NCBI RefSeq assembly: GCF_031179145.1
Contig: NZ_JAPSIB010000001.1
Span: forward strand, 62,001-126,000
DNA length: 64,000 nucleotides
Source: Brevibacterium sp.
GTDB taxonomy: Bacteria > Actinomycetota > Actinomycetes > Actinomycetales > Brevibacteriaceae
Reading direction: 5' to 3'
Shown here: one piece after another, positions 17,933-29,803 of the stretch
Layout of the letters: every line of letters begins with the position of its first letter
How positions within the stretch are numbered: position 1 is the stretch's first letter
Notes under the pieces: model-generated
The model's database searches: none
Seen by the model: the letters and a program-made list of their open reading frames with translations, nothing else
What the model was told of the DNA's origin: nothing
Program-made: the position numbers and the translations under genes

Positions 17933-18839
17933 CCTCGCTCGACGACCCGGAGTCGAACTCCGGGTCGTCGACGCCGAGGCCCTCGGCTCCGCACTTCCCG
18001 GCACCGAGGTGCTCCTGCTCTGGGACTTCTTCTCCACCGCTCTGGAGTCGGAGTTCGACCGCGCCGATTCGCTCAGGTGGATCCACGCGGCAAGCGCCGG
18101 AGTCGATTCGCTCCTGTTCGACGCCCTCGTCGAATCGGATGTCGTCGTCACCAATGCGCGGGGGACCTTCGATCGGCCGATCGCCGAGTTCGTCCTCGGC
18201 TTCATGCTCATGCACGCCAAGGACACGCGCGGGTCGCTCGGCGACCAGCGCCACAGGAACTGGAACCGCCGGTCGACGAAGGACCTGGCCGGGTCCCGCG
18301 CGCTCATCGTGGGCACCGGGGCCATCGGGCGGGAGATCGCGCGGGTGCTGCGCGCACTCGACGTCGAGATCAGCGGTGCCGGCAGCCATGCGCGTGGCGG
18401 GGACCCGGACTTCGGGGACGTCATCGACTCGGCGGACCTGGCCTCCCACCTCGGCGGCGTCGATTGGGTGATCGACATCGCCCCGCTGACGGCCGCGACG
18501 ACGAAGCTCATCGACGCCGAGGTGTTCGCCGCGATGGAGCCGCACTCCTGCTTCATCAACGTCGGACGGGGAGCCACGGTCGACACGGACGCCCTCGTCG
18601 CCGCTCTCGAGGACAACCGGATCGCGGGAGCCTACCTCGACGTCTTCGACGTGGAGCCGCTGCCCGCCGACCACCCGCTCTGGGCTCGGGACGATGTCGT
18701 CATCACCCCGCACATGAGCGGAGACACCGACGGCTGGCGGGATCGACTGGCCACCCAGTTCGTCGACCTGTTCTGCCGCCACCTCGCCGGTGAGCCCTTC
18801 GCGCACACCGTCGACAAGCGCGCGGGCTACGTCCGATGA
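17874..18839 (+). CDS. D-isomer-specific 2-hydroxyacid dehydrogenase
   Basis: A 321-residue NAD(P)-dependent dehydrogenase of the D-2-hydroxyacid family. It shows the Rossmann motif GTGAIGREIARVL and the catalytic Arg in VGRGATVDTDAL, Glu in DVFDVEPLP and His in TPHMSG. ATG 17874 has AAGGGG seven bases upstream, which supports a true 59-base overlap with the exporter gene. Being the third gene of the TetR operon, it may act on a hydroxy acid or keto acid related to the exported compound; the substrate is not readable. Confidence 0.9.
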   Translation: MTALTILNSRGTEVPAQLTDLARRPGVELRVVDAEALGSALPGTEVLLLWDFFSTALESEFDRADSLRWIHAASAGVDSLLFDALVESDVVVTNARGTFDRPIAEFVLGFMLMHAKDTRGSLGDQRHRNWNRRSTKDLAGSRALIVGTGAIGREIARVLRALDVEISGAGSHARGGDPDFGDVIDSADLASHLGGVDWVIDIAPLTAATTKLIDAEVFAAMEPHSCFINVGRGATVDTDALVAALEDNRIAGAYLDVFDVEPLPADHPLWARDDVVITPHMSGDTDGWRDRLATQFVDLFCRHLAGEPFAHTVDKRAGYVR

Positions 18840-19429
18840 GCGAGCACTCGAGCGCGGGGCATTCGAGAAGGTCCGAACGCGGGTTCCTGGCGCAGATCCT
18901 CGCCGAGGTGATCGCGATCCGTCGTGCTCGACTGCTCAGTCTGCTCGTGCTGGCAGCGGCGATGCTGGTCGCCGGGCTCGGAGCCGCGCTGCAGGCGCAG
19001 GGGGAGCGGGTCGACGCCGTGCTGCTGTTCTCCGCGTTCAGCCTGATCATGATCGGCATCGTCTGCGCACTCGCGGCCATCGTCGCCTGGACCCGCATCA
19101 ATCGTGATGTCCTCGATGCGGTCGCGGCTCGTCGGCCGGCGAGGGCCAGGGCGCCCCGGTCGCGGACCGGAGGGATGGCGATCGCGATCGGGTTCGCGGT
19201 GCTCGGTCTGCTCTGCGGCGCGATGCTGTGGGCGGCCACGCCGATCCTCGCGATCGGCGTCGTCCTCGCCTGTGCCCTGCTCGCCTGCCTGGGCCCGATC
19301 TGGGCGAATGAGCTCAGCGCTGCCGATGACCGCTTCGCCGCGATCCTCGACAGCGACGACGAGCTCGCCGCGCGGTTCGCCGACTTCACCCCGATCTGGC
19401 TCCACGAGGCGATGGCCCGGGAGGACTGA
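18836..19429 (+). CDS. small membrane protein, four hydrophobic segments
   Basis: A 197-residue protein of unknown function. Two pairs of membrane segments are visible: LLSLLVLAAAMLVAGLGAAL and a second near residues 60-85, then IAIGFAVLGLLCGAMLWAA and ILAIGVVLACALLACLG. The ends are charged. The ATG overlaps the stop of the hydroxyacid dehydrogenase gene (ATGA), so it is the last gene of the TetR-exporter operon. I recognise no family. Confidence 0.75.
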   Translation: MSEHSSAGHSRRSERGFLAQILAEVIAIRRARLLSLLVLAAAMLVAGLGAALQAQGERVDAVLLFSAFSLIMIGIVCALAAIVAWTRINRDVLDAVAARRPARARAPRSRTGGMAIAIGFAVLGLLCGAMLWAATPILAIGVVLACALLACLGPIWANELSAADDRFAAILDSDDELAARFADFTPIWLHEAMARED

Positions 19430-19501
19430 CCGGCTGCAGGAAGGCTGGGCCAGGACCGGCCTGCTGCAAGGGGCGCCGGCTCACGGCTCAGCAACCCAGG
19501 A

Positions 19502-19544
19502 CGACGAAGGCGCCCGCAGCGATGTGCTGCGGGCGCCTTCGTCG
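19502..19544. terminator. strong bidirectional terminator
   Basis: An 18-bp perfect stem (19502-19519 with 19527-19544) and a 7-base loop lie between the convergent small membrane protein gene and gapB. Confidence 0.85.
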
Positions 19545-19582
19545 ACGTCAGCGATCAGATGACACAGTGACCGTTTCCCATT

Positions 19583-19618
19583 CGCCGCAGGGGAAGGACG
19601 AGCCTCAGGGGAAGGACG
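19583..19618. repeat. 18-bp tandem duplication straddling gapB stop
   Basis: 19583-19600 and 19601-19618 are adjacent 18-bp units that match at 16 positions, sharing CAGGGGAAGGACG. The unit nearer the gene contains the minus-strand stop codon (19605-19607) and the last codons; the other continues downstream. Confidence 0.8.
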
Positions 19619-21032
19619 GCGTGTCGATCTCGGCCATCTTGGCCACGCACCTGACCACCTGGCAGCTGTAGCCGAACTCGTTGTCGTACCAGACGTAGAC
19701 GACTGCACGGTCCTCGTCGACGATGGTCGCGAGACCGTCGACGACTCCCGCACGCTTCGAACCGACGAGGTCGGAGGAGACGAGCTCGGGGGAGGCGACG
19801 TAATCGACCTGGTTGCGCAGCGGGGAGTCCATCGAGGTCTGGCGGAGGAACTCGTTGAGCTCGTCCACGCTGGTGGACTTCTCCAGGTTGAGGTTGAGGA
19901 TCGCCATCGACACGTTCGGGGTGGGAACGCGGATCGCATTGCCCGACAGCTTGCCCTTGAGCTCGGGCAGAGCCTTCGCCACCGCTTTCGCGGCACCGGT
20001 CTCGGTGAGGACCATGTTCAGTCCGGCAGCGCGGCCGCGGCGTGAACCCTTGTGGAAGTTGTCGATGAGGTTCTGGTCGTTGGTGAACGAGTGCACCGTC
20101 TCGACGTGTCCGTTGCGCACTCCGAACTTGTCGTTGAGCGCCTTGAGCACCGGGGTGATGGCGTTCGTGGTGCACGACGCCGCGGAGACGATGGTGTCCG
20201 AATCGAGGATGTCGGAGTCGTTGACGCCGAAGACGATGTTCTTGACGTCGCCCTTGCCTGGAGCGGTGAGGATGACCTTGGCCGCGCCCGGGCACGCCAG
20301 GTGCTTGGCGAGACCCTCCTCGTCGCGCCATTTTCCGGTGTTGTCGACGATGATCGCATCGTCGATCCCGTAGGCGGTGTAGTCGACCTCCGAGGGATCG
20401 TTGGAGTAGATGACCTGGATCAGGGTGCCGTTGGCCTGGATCGTGTTGGCCTCTTCGTCGACGACGATGCTGCCGTCGAACTTCCCGTGCACCGAGTCAC
20501 GGCGCAGGAGGGAGGCGCGCTTGATGAGGTCGTCCTCGCCGCCCTTGCGCACGACGATCGCGCGCAGACGCATGCCCGATCCGCCGGCGCGGTCGAGGAG
20601 GATCCGGGCGAGCAGGCGGCCGATGCGTCCGAAACCGTAGAGCACGATGTCGCGCACGGGCTGGTCCTCACCCTTGGCGCCGACGACTGGTGCGAGCTCG
20701 GCACGCAGGAATTCGATGAGGTCACCGGATTCGGAGGCCGCCTTCTCGAGCAGGCGCCCAACGTCGATCCGAGCCGCCCCGAGGTCGAGCTCCGAGAGCC
20801 CGCGCACCAGTTCGAGGGTCGTCTCGACGTCGAGATCCTCGCCGAGGAAGTGGCGGGCGTAGCGATGAGCCTTGAGAATCCCGGTCACGGATTTGTTCAG
20901 CAGCGAACGGCCGAATACGGTCAGCAGCACATCGTTCTCGCGGTACAGCCGGCCGACGAGCGGAATCAGCTCTTCCGCCGCGGTCTGCTTCGTCGCCCAA
21001 TTCTCCAGGCGAGCCGTCGTTGCATCAGTCAA
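19605..21032 (-). CDS. gapB: long-form glyceraldehyde-3-phosphate dehydrogenase
   Basis: A 475-residue GAPDH with an N-terminal extension of about 125 residues before the Rossmann fold (VLYGFGRIGRLLARIL). The catalytic cysteine is in SAASCTTNAITP. This length matches the GapB type known from Corynebacterium, which favours gluconeogenesis with NADP; direction and cofactor are inferred here. The start is TTG (complement of 21030-21032), overlapping the stop of mpg, with AGGGGA eight bases before it, so it is coupled to mpg and yihY. Confidence 0.93.
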   Translation of the reverse strand: MTDATTARLENWATKQTAAEELIPLVGRLYRENDVLLTVFGRSLLNKSVTGILKAHRYARHFLGEDLDVETTLELVRGLSELDLGAARIDVGRLLEKAASESGDLIEFLRAELAPVVGAKGEDQPVRDIVLYGFGRIGRLLARILLDRAGGSGMRLRAIVVRKGGEDDLIKRASLLRRDSVHGKFDGSIVVDEEANTIQANGTLIQVIYSNDPSEVDYTAYGIDDAIIVDNTGKWRDEEGLAKHLACPGAAKVILTAPGKGDVKNIVFGVNDSDILDSDTIVSAASCTTNAITPVLKALNDKFGVRNGHVETVHSFTNDQNLIDNFHKGSRRGRAAGLNMVLTETGAAKAVAKALPELKGKLSGNAIRVPTPNVSMAILNLNLEKSTSVDELNEFLRQTSMDSPLRNQVDYVASPELVSSDLVGSKRAGVVDGLATIVDEDRAVVYVWYDNEFGYSCQVVRCVAKMAEIDTPSFP

Positions 21033-21802
21033 AGGTCGTGTCCCCTCAAATCAATTGACGAATTCCCGCCCAAGTCTAACCTGTCGGTCGACTTCCTGGC
21101 CGACACGCTCGGCTCCCCGCCGAGGTGGAATCTCCAAGCGAAACGGTGCGGATCCGCACCCTCGCCCTTGACCCCGATCCGAGGGCCGAAACGGATGTCC
21201 GTGCTCAGTGTCGCGGGAGGGGCGAATGACCAGCTGCCGCCGATGAGCGAGGCCCCGTCCTGGCTGAGATCAGCATCGAAACAGCTGGCCACACAGCCGG
21301 GCCCACGCGCCAGGGCCGCATCCGGGAGGGGATGCTTGCGCGGTTTCGCCTCCCGCCTCCGGCGTGCCAGGTCGATGCCCTCGACCACCTCCCCGGCACG
21401 GACGAGGAGACCCGTCGGTGTGCCGATGGGACCACAGACGAGGTTGAGACTGTGATGAATGCCATAGATGAAGTAGCAGTAGAGGCGCGCAGGGGCACCG
21501 AACATCGAGGAGTTGCGGGCCGTCTGTCCGCGGAAGGCATGGGACGCGGGATCGGTGCGTCCGTCGTAGGCCTCCACCTCGGTGATCCTGATCGCCACCG
21601 TCCCCTCCGGGGTGGACCGCGACAGGACGCCGCCCAGCACCTGCGGTGCGACCTCGAGCACCGGGCGGTCGAAGAAGTCGGTCAGCTGCTGGGCGGAGAG
21701 CCCGCTGTCCACGGTGGGGGTGGCTGAGCGGGAGCTGACGGAGAATCCGCCGCGGGAGGCTCCCGATGCGATGCGAGTGTCCGAACCGCGGGGCGCGGTC
21801 AT
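21029..21802 (-). CDS. mpg: DNA-3-methyladenine glycosylase (AAG/MPG family)
   Basis: A base-excision repair enzyme that removes alkylated purines. Of the 257 residues, the first 45 are variable and the rest show the AAG fold with RITEVEAYDGRTDPASHAFRG (catalytic Glu in VEAY), ARLYCYFIYGIHHSLNLVCG and GPGCVASCFD. The ATG at 21802-21800 overlaps the yihY stop codon. The upstream extension of the open frame is Arg-rich and overlaps yihY, so it was rejected. Confidence 0.92.
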   Translation of the reverse strand: MTAPRGSDTRIASGASRGGFSVSSRSATPTVDSGLSAQQLTDFFDRPVLEVAPQVLGGVLSRSTPEGTVAIRITEVEAYDGRTDPASHAFRGQTARNSSMFGAPARLYCYFIYGIHHSLNLVCGPIGTPTGLLVRAGEVVEGIDLARRRREAKPRKHPLPDAALARGPGCVASCFDADLSQDGASLIGGSWSFAPPATLSTDIRFGPRIGVKGEGADPHRFAWRFHLGGEPSVSARKSTDRLDLGGNSSIDLRGHDL

Positions 21803-22833
21803 GAACGGTCCTCCCTTTCGTCGAAGCGCTTGAACCCGAGGAGGGTCAGGGCGATGAGACCCGCTGCGGCAATGAGCGCGCCGAGGGTCTGGGCCTGGGA
21901 ACGGGGGATGACGATCCGACCGTCGGGCTCCGGGGCCTCGGGGAGCCGGGCAGGGGCGGCGGTGCCGACCCAGGCGGCGACGAAGAGGATGATGCGGGCG
22001 AAGACATTCATCGTCAGCATCACCGCGATGATGGATCCGAAGATCGACGCTGCTTGATTGTCCGAGAACACGTCGATGAGGATCGCGGCGAGATTGAGCA
22101 GGATGACGAACGAGACGGCTCCGGCCACCGAGCCTCGGACCTTGGGGCCGTGTGCCACCGGTGTCTGCGGCAGCACGGTGAAGAGGAACATGAAGATCAG
22201 CCAGCCGGCGCCGAGGCTGAACAGAGGAGGTCCCACAACCAGCAGCGCGGACGCCCATCCGGACAGGTCGAGGAAGTCGACGATGAGCGAGGCCAATCCG
22301 GTCCCGACGACAGTCACGGCGACGGCGAGGAGAATGAGCGTGACGAGAGCGAAGAGGATGAGCAGATTGACCAGGAAGTTCTTCACGATCGGTTCCTGCT
22401 TGATCTCGCTGAATTCGTCGGCGAGCTGGGCGCGGACCGCCGATTTGAGGGTCTCGATGAAACCCTGACCTGAGTACAGCCCCGCCAGGACGCCGAATAT
22501 GCCGACTGCCTGCCAGTTGTTGAGGACGCTCTCCAAGGAGTTGCTCAGTGCGGGACTTCCCGGTGCCACTCGGTCGAGTTCCGCGGCGATGATCGGGACC
22601 AGATCTGGGCGGAGGACGTCGAGGACGAAGCCGAGACCCGCGAAGGTGAACATGGCGACGGGGATGACCGCGAGGACGAGGAAGTACGTGATCGAACCGG
22701 CCAGCTGACTGCCCATGCGAGTGAGATATCGACCGAGGCTGCGGATGAGATGTGCCGGACCCGGGTGGGCGATGGCGCTGTGTCCCGCTGCGGAGACGGA
22801 GTTGCGAGAGGCCAGGACCTTGGCTGGGGTCAC
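21799..22833 (-). CDS. YihY/virulence factor BrkB family membrane protein
   Basis: A 344-residue inner membrane protein with about six hydrophobic segments (such as ITYFLVLAVIPVAMFTFAG and LLILFALVTLILLAVAVTVV) and the conserved GLYSGQGFIETLKSAVRAQL stretch of the BrkB family. The function is unproven despite old RNase BN annotations. The GTG at 22833 is preferred because AAGGAG lies six bases upstream; an earlier GTG at 22866 has no SD. It heads the yihY-mpg-gapB unit. Confidence 0.85.
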   Translation of the reverse strand: MTPAKVLASRNSVSAAGHSAIAHPGPAHLIRSLGRYLTRMGSQLAGSITYFLVLAVIPVAMFTFAGLGFVLDVLRPDLVPIIAAELDRVAPGSPALSNSLESVLNNWQAVGIFGVLAGLYSGQGFIETLKSAVRAQLADEFSEIKQEPIVKNFLVNLLILFALVTLILLAVAVTVVGTGLASLIVDFLDLSGWASALLVVGPPLFSLGAGWLIFMFLFTVLPQTPVAHGPKVRGSVAGAVSFVILLNLAAILIDVFSDNQAASIFGSIIAVMLTMNVFARIILFVAAWVGTAAPARLPEAPEPDGRIVIPRSQAQTLGALIAAAGLIALTLLGFKRFDEREDRS

Positions 22834-22957
22834 ACTGTGCTCCTTGTCGGTACGGTCATGTCCCACCTTAACCGTTGGGCGGTGAGGGTGAGCAGGCGGG
22901 ACGCTCCGCGCGAGCGGCTCTGGGCGCGGACTGGGAGCGACGCTCGGGTTCCGTCCC

Positions 22958-22963
22958 TAGACT
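22958..22963 (+). promoter_or_regulatory. -10 box of dedA (leaderless)
   Basis: TAGACT stands exactly six bases before the dedA ATG, so the transcript should start at or near the ATG. No clear -35 is seen. Confidence 0.5.
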
Positions 22964-22969
22964 GCACTC

Positions 22970-23716
22970 ATGTCTCTTGCCTCCGCTCCGACTGTCCTCG
23001 CCGCTCTTCCTCCGGCCGGGGTCGGAATCGTCGGGTCCTCGGCCGCCGAGGACCTCAGCGGCTTCTCCGCCTGGGCGGTGCGACTGATGGAGGCGCTGGG
23101 ACCGGTCGGCGTCGGCTTCCTCGTGTTCCTCGACAACATCTTCCCGCCGGTCCCCAGCGAGCTGGTCCTGCCCCTGGCCGGATTCACCGCGAGCAGGGGC
23201 GAGATGAGTCTGGTCATCGCCATCGTCTTCGCCACGATCGGCTCGCTCGTCGGAGCCGTGCTGCTGTGGGCGTTGGGCAAATGGATCGGTCTGGACCGCA
23301 TCAGCCGGATCGCACTGAAGATGCCCCTCGTCGACGTCGACGACATCCACAAGACCGTTGCCTGGTTCGACAGGCATGGCGCCAAGGCCGTCTTCTTCGG
23401 TCGGATGATTCCGATCTTCCGGTCCCTGATCTCGATCCCGGCGGGAATGCGCGACATGTCACTGATCACGTTCGCGCTTCTGACGACGGCAGGCAGCGCC
23501 ATCTGGAACACGATCTTCGTCGTCGCCGGATTCTGGTTGGGGGAGAACTGGGCCGTCGTGGAGTCCTACGCCGGTTGGTTCCAGAAGCTCGTCATCGTCG
23601 CCGTCATCGTGTTCGTCGCCATGTGGGCCGTGCTCAAGATCCGCAAGCATCGGGGCCGCCCCGGTGCGAGCCCAGAATCGAACCCCAGCCCGGGTCCGGA
23701 CCCGAGAACGGACTGA
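22970..23716 (+). CDS. DedA family membrane protein
   Basis: A 248-residue DedA/SNARE-associated-fold protein. DedA proteins support membrane homeostasis, and some flip undecaprenyl phosphate or phospholipids. Family marks include FLVFLDNIFPPVPSELVLP, the re-entrant ATIGSLVGAVLLWALGKWIG, FDRHGAKAVFFGRMIPIFRS and SIPAGMRDMS. About four or five membrane segments are visible, with a Pro-rich C-terminal tail. A 12-bp tandem repeat starts exactly at its stop codon. Confidence 0.92.
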   Translation: MSLASAPTVLAALPPAGVGIVGSSAAEDLSGFSAWAVRLMEALGPVGVGFLVFLDNIFPPVPSELVLPLAGFTASRGEMSLVIAIVFATIGSLVGAVLLWALGKWIGLDRISRIALKMPLVDVDDIHKTVAWFDRHGAKAVFFGRMIPIFRSLISIPAGMRDMSLITFALLTTAGSAIWNTIFVVAGFWLGENWAVVESYAGWFQKLVIVAVIVFVAMWAVLKIRKHRGRPGASPESNPSPGPDPRTD

Positions 23717-23742
23717 GCCGACACCTGAGCCGACACCTGAGC
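23714..23742. repeat. 12-bp tandem repeat starting at dedA stop
   Basis: TGAGCCGACACC is repeated twice (23714-23725, 23726-23737), with a partial third TGAGC. The first TGA is the dedA stop codon itself. Confidence 0.85.
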
Positions 23743-23754
23743 TGCCTGACCTCA

Positions 23755-23793
23755 GGGCGCAGGCGACTCGAGTCGGTTCGCCTCAGCGCGCCC
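23755..23793. terminator. bidirectional terminator dedA / GST-like gene
   Basis: GGGCGCAGGCGA (23755-23766) pairs with TCGCCT (23778-23783) and, after a CAGC bulge, GCGCCC (23788-23793). The stop codon of the minus-strand gene lies within the right side. Confidence 0.5.
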
Positions 23794-24817
23794 AGGCCGC
23801 CGGTGTGTGAGCGGCCGGCACTTCCTCCCCGGACCTGACCGGTCCTGGCGCGGTGCCCGTCCCGAAGGGTGAACCGCCGAGCGCCTCCCGACCGTGCGGG
23901 GTCAGCCAGGCCGAGAGATCCGGTCCCTTCGGCACGATCCCGGTCGGATTCACATCCTTGTGCACGAGGTAGTAGTGCTGCTTGATCTGGACGAAGTCGA
24001 CCGTGTCCCCGAATCCGGGGGTCTGGAAGAGGTCGCGCGCATAGCCCCACAGGTTCTCGAAGTCCTTGAGCGCCTGCCGGTTGCACTTGAAATGGCCGAA
24101 GTACACCGGATCGAACCGGGCCAGGGTCGTGAACAGACGGACATCCGCCTCGGTGATGGAGTCGCCCATCAGGAACCGCTTCGAGGCCAGACGCTCCTCG
24201 AGGACGTCGAGGGCGGAGAACAGACGGTCGAAGGCCGCATCGTAGGCGTCCTGGGAGCCCGCGAAGCCGCACCGATAGACGCCGTTGTTCACCTCGGTGT
24301 AGATGAAGTGCATGACGTCCTCCATCTCCGCTCGGCTCTCCTCCGGCCACAGGTCCGGCGCGCCCTCCCGGTGGTATCTCCTCCACTGGGTGCTGAAGTC
24401 CTCGGTGATCTGCGGGAAGTCATTCGTCACTACCTGACCCGAGGGGACGTCGACGACCGCGGGCACCGTGATGCCTCGTGGATAGTCGGGGAACCGGGCG
24501 AAGAACGCCTGCTGCAGTCGCTCGATTCCGAGCACGGGGTCGACCCCGCCGGGATCGAGGTCGAACGTCCACGAACGAGCATCGTGGGTGGGCCCGGGCA
24601 TCCCGAGGGAGATGACGTCCTCGAGGCCGAGCAGCCTGCGCACGATGATCGCGCGGTTCGCCCACGGACAGGCGCGGGCGGCGATCAGCCGGTAACGGCC
24701 CGGCTCCACCGGCCACGGTGCGTGCGGATCATCGAGGATCCGGTCCTCGATGTAGTTGGTGTCGCGATCGAACTCGGACCCCTCGGTGACGTAGCTGGCC
24801 TGCGTCTCGTTCGACAT
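23783..24817 (-). CDS. Xi-class glutathione transferase / glutathionyl-hydroquinone reductase-like
   Basis: A 344-residue protein with an N-terminal thioredoxin-like domain holding the Xi-class motif CPWANR and a C-terminal helical domain with HFIYTEVNNGVYRCGFAG. In other bacteria these enzymes reduce glutathionyl-hydroquinones. Actinobacteria generally use mycothiol, so a mycothiol-dependent equivalent is likely here. The ATG is 16 bases from the upstream acyl-CoA ligase gene, with AGGAGGAAGAG in the gap, so both are cotranscribed. Confidence 0.9.
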   Translation of the reverse strand: MSNETQASYVTEGSEFDRDTNYIEDRILDDPHAPWPVEPGRYRLIAARACPWANRAIIVRRLLGLEDVISLGMPGPTHDARSWTFDLDPGGVDPVLGIERLQQAFFARFPDYPRGITVPAVVDVPSGQVVTNDFPQITEDFSTQWRRYHREGAPDLWPEESRAEMEDVMHFIYTEVNNGVYRCGFAGSQDAYDAAFDRLFSALDVLEERLASKRFLMGDSITEADVRLFTTLARFDPVYFGHFKCNRQALKDFENLWGYARDLFQTPGFGDTVDFVQIKQHYYLVHKDVNPTGIVPKGPDLSAWLTPHGREALGGSPFGTGTAPGPVRSGEEVPAAHTPAAWAR

Positions 24818-24833
24818 CTCTTCCTCCTTGGTC

Positions 24834-26642
24834 TCAGCCGGCGTACATCGTCTCGATCTCCGCCGCGAAGTCCTTCGCGACGATGTGCCTCTTCACGGAC
24901 TGCTTGGCGGAGAGGTAGCCGTTGGACTCGCTGAGCTCAACGGGCATGATCGTGAACTTCTTGATCCCCTCGGCGCGCGACACCGTCCGGTTGACCTTGT
25001 CGACGGCCTTCTCGATCGCCTGGTGGACGGTCTGATCCGCAGCCGCCTGCTCGACCGTCATCGTCGGCAGTCCTTGGTTCTCCAGCCACACCGGCAGCAT
25101 CTCGGAATCGAGGAAGATCAGGGCCGAGATGAAGTTCCGGTTGTCGCCGAGGACGACCGGCTGGCCGATGATGGGATGGCGCCGCAGGGCGTCCTCGAGA
25201 GGAGCGGGAGCGATGTTCTTACCGCTCGAGGTGACGATGATCTCCTTCTTCCGGCCGTTGATCGTCAGGTACCCGTCCTCGTCGAGAGCGCCCAGGTCAC
25301 CGGTGGCGAACCACCCGTCGTGGAACTCCTTCGCAGTGGCCTCTGGGTTGTTCCAGTACTCCCGGAAGACGCAGACGCCCTTCGCCAGCACCTCGCCATC
25401 GGGGGCGATCGCCACGGAGCAGCCCGGCAGGGGCACGCCTACGCTGCCGATCTTCGCCCTCTCCGGCACATTGACGGTGATCGGCGCCGTCGTCTCGGTC
25501 AGCCCGTAGCCTTCGAGCACGATCAGCCCGACCCCGCGGTAGAAGTGGCCGAGGTGGGCGCCGAGGGGACCGCCGCCGGAGACGGCATGGGTGACGTGGC
25601 CGCCCATGATCGCGCGCAGCTTCGAGTACACGAGCTTGTCGAACAGCGCATGCTGGAGTTTGAGGGTCAGCGGTACGATGCCCTGATCGAGGGCCTTGGA
25701 ATAGGCGACGGCGACCTGCTCGGCGCGACGGAAGATTCCCTCCTTGCCGCCGGCCTCGGCCTTCGCCAGGGCGGAGTTGAAGACCTTCTCGAACACCCGG
25801 GGCACGCCGAGGATGAAGGTCGGTCTGAAACTGCCGAGCGCGTCCGTGAGCTTGGCCAGATCCGACTGATGTGCCAGCAGCGAGCCGCAGGTCAGCGACA
25901 GGACCTCGATGAAGCGGGCGAAGACGTGGGCCTGGGGGAGGAACAGGAGGCAGCGGGCATCGTCGGTGAACACCTCGGGGATCTGCATCCGGGCAGCCTG
26001 TGCGGTTTGGACGAAGTTGGCGTGGGTGAGCACGCACCCCTTCGGCCTGCCCGTGGTGCCCGACGTGTAGATGAGGGTGGCCACTGATTCGCCGGTGACC
26101 TGCGTCCGCTGGGCTTCGAGGGCATCGTCGTCGATGTCTGCTCCGGCGGCCTCGAGATCGGAGAACGCTCCGTCCTCCCAGACCCACAGGCGCGGCGGTT
26201 CGACTCCCGCAGAGGCGGCGGCTGCGCGCACCCGCTCCGCATGCTCCGGGCTCCGGACCAGGCCCCGCTCGACGGCGGCGTCGGTGATCATCCACGCCAG
26301 CTGGTCCTGGGACGAGGTGTCGTAGAAGGGCACGGAGATCCCGCCTGCGTACCAGACGGCGTAGTCGCTGAGCGTCCATTCATAGGACGTCGGTCCGAAG
26401 ATGGCGATCCGGTCCCCGACCTCGACCCCGTCTGCGAGCAGGCCCTTGGCCGCCGACTTCACCTCAGCGACGAACTCACCGGCGGTGACGTACTCCCAGT
26501 CGCCGCCGACGGCTCGAGCCAGCGCGGGCTTGTCGGGATTGTCCGCCGCGCGCTCGAGGAAGGCGTCGATCGTCGACGAAGTGGTGTCCACCTCGAAACC
26601 GACCACCGGAGTGGAGGACTGGGGCATGGTCGATGGGCTCAT
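24834..26642 (-). CDS. long-chain fatty-acid--CoA ligase
   Basis: A 602-residue AMP-forming acyl-CoA synthetase that activates fatty acids through an acyl-adenylate. The motifs are in order: LIYTSGTTGRPKGCVLTH (P-loop, about 185-202), EGYGLTETTAP, WFATGDLGALDEDGYLTING and KKEIIVTSSGKNIAP, with the C-terminal catalytic lysine region following. It is of the FadD15-like actinobacterial type by overall shape. It is the promoter-proximal gene of the pair with the Xi-class transferase and is divergent from leuS. A -10-like TAAGAT lies on the minus strand at 26680-26675. Confidence 0.93.
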   Translation of the reverse strand: MSPSTMPQSSTPVVGFEVDTTSSTIDAFLERAADNPDKPALARAVGGDWEYVTAGEFVAEVKSAAKGLLADGVEVGDRIAIFGPTSYEWTLSDYAVWYAGGISVPFYDTSSQDQLAWMITDAAVERGLVRSPEHAERVRAAAASAGVEPPRLWVWEDGAFSDLEAAGADIDDDALEAQRTQVTGESVATLIYTSGTTGRPKGCVLTHANFVQTAQAARMQIPEVFTDDARCLLFLPQAHVFARFIEVLSLTCGSLLAHQSDLAKLTDALGSFRPTFILGVPRVFEKVFNSALAKAEAGGKEGIFRRAEQVAVAYSKALDQGIVPLTLKLQHALFDKLVYSKLRAIMGGHVTHAVSGGGPLGAHLGHFYRGVGLIVLEGYGLTETTAPITVNVPERAKIGSVGVPLPGCSVAIAPDGEVLAKGVCVFREYWNNPEATAKEFHDGWFATGDLGALDEDGYLTINGRKKEIIVTSSGKNIAPAPLEDALRRHPIIGQPVVLGDNRNFISALIFLDSEMLPVWLENQGLPTMTVEQAAADQTVHQAIEKAVDKVNRTVSRAEGIKKFTIMPVELSESNGYLSAKQSVKRHIVAKDFAAEIETMYAG

Positions 26643-26674
26643 GAGAACTCCTTTTCGGGCGACATTGCCCCGCT

Positions 26675-26680
26675 ATCTTA
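26675..26680 (-). promoter_or_regulatory. -10 box of acyl-CoA ligase gene
   Basis: TAAGAT on the minus strand lies about 33 bases before the ATG at 26642, with AAGGAG serving as the ribosome binding site between them. The -35 is not clear. Confidence 0.35.
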
Positions 26681-26824
26681 CTGCTCAGTCACTAAGAGGT
26701 GAAATCGCTCACGTTTCTTCGAGCGCAGACCCTCGTGGGACGACTTTGTGCCAGTCTAGCCAAGACGTCGCCCGGATTGTTCAGAGTACGATGGTCAAAA
26801 CCCACAGAGCTGCGAAGGAAGGTA

Positions 26825-29779
<2,955 letters not shown>

Positions 29780-29803
29780 ACGAGGAACGACAGGAGTTCG
29801 AAC

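Noticed and set aside
21803-22258. N-terminal extension of the mpg reading frame
   Set aside because: It lies opposite in frame within yihY, is Arg/Pro/His-rich and has no similarity to glycosylases. The ATG overlapping the yihY stop gives a normal protein.
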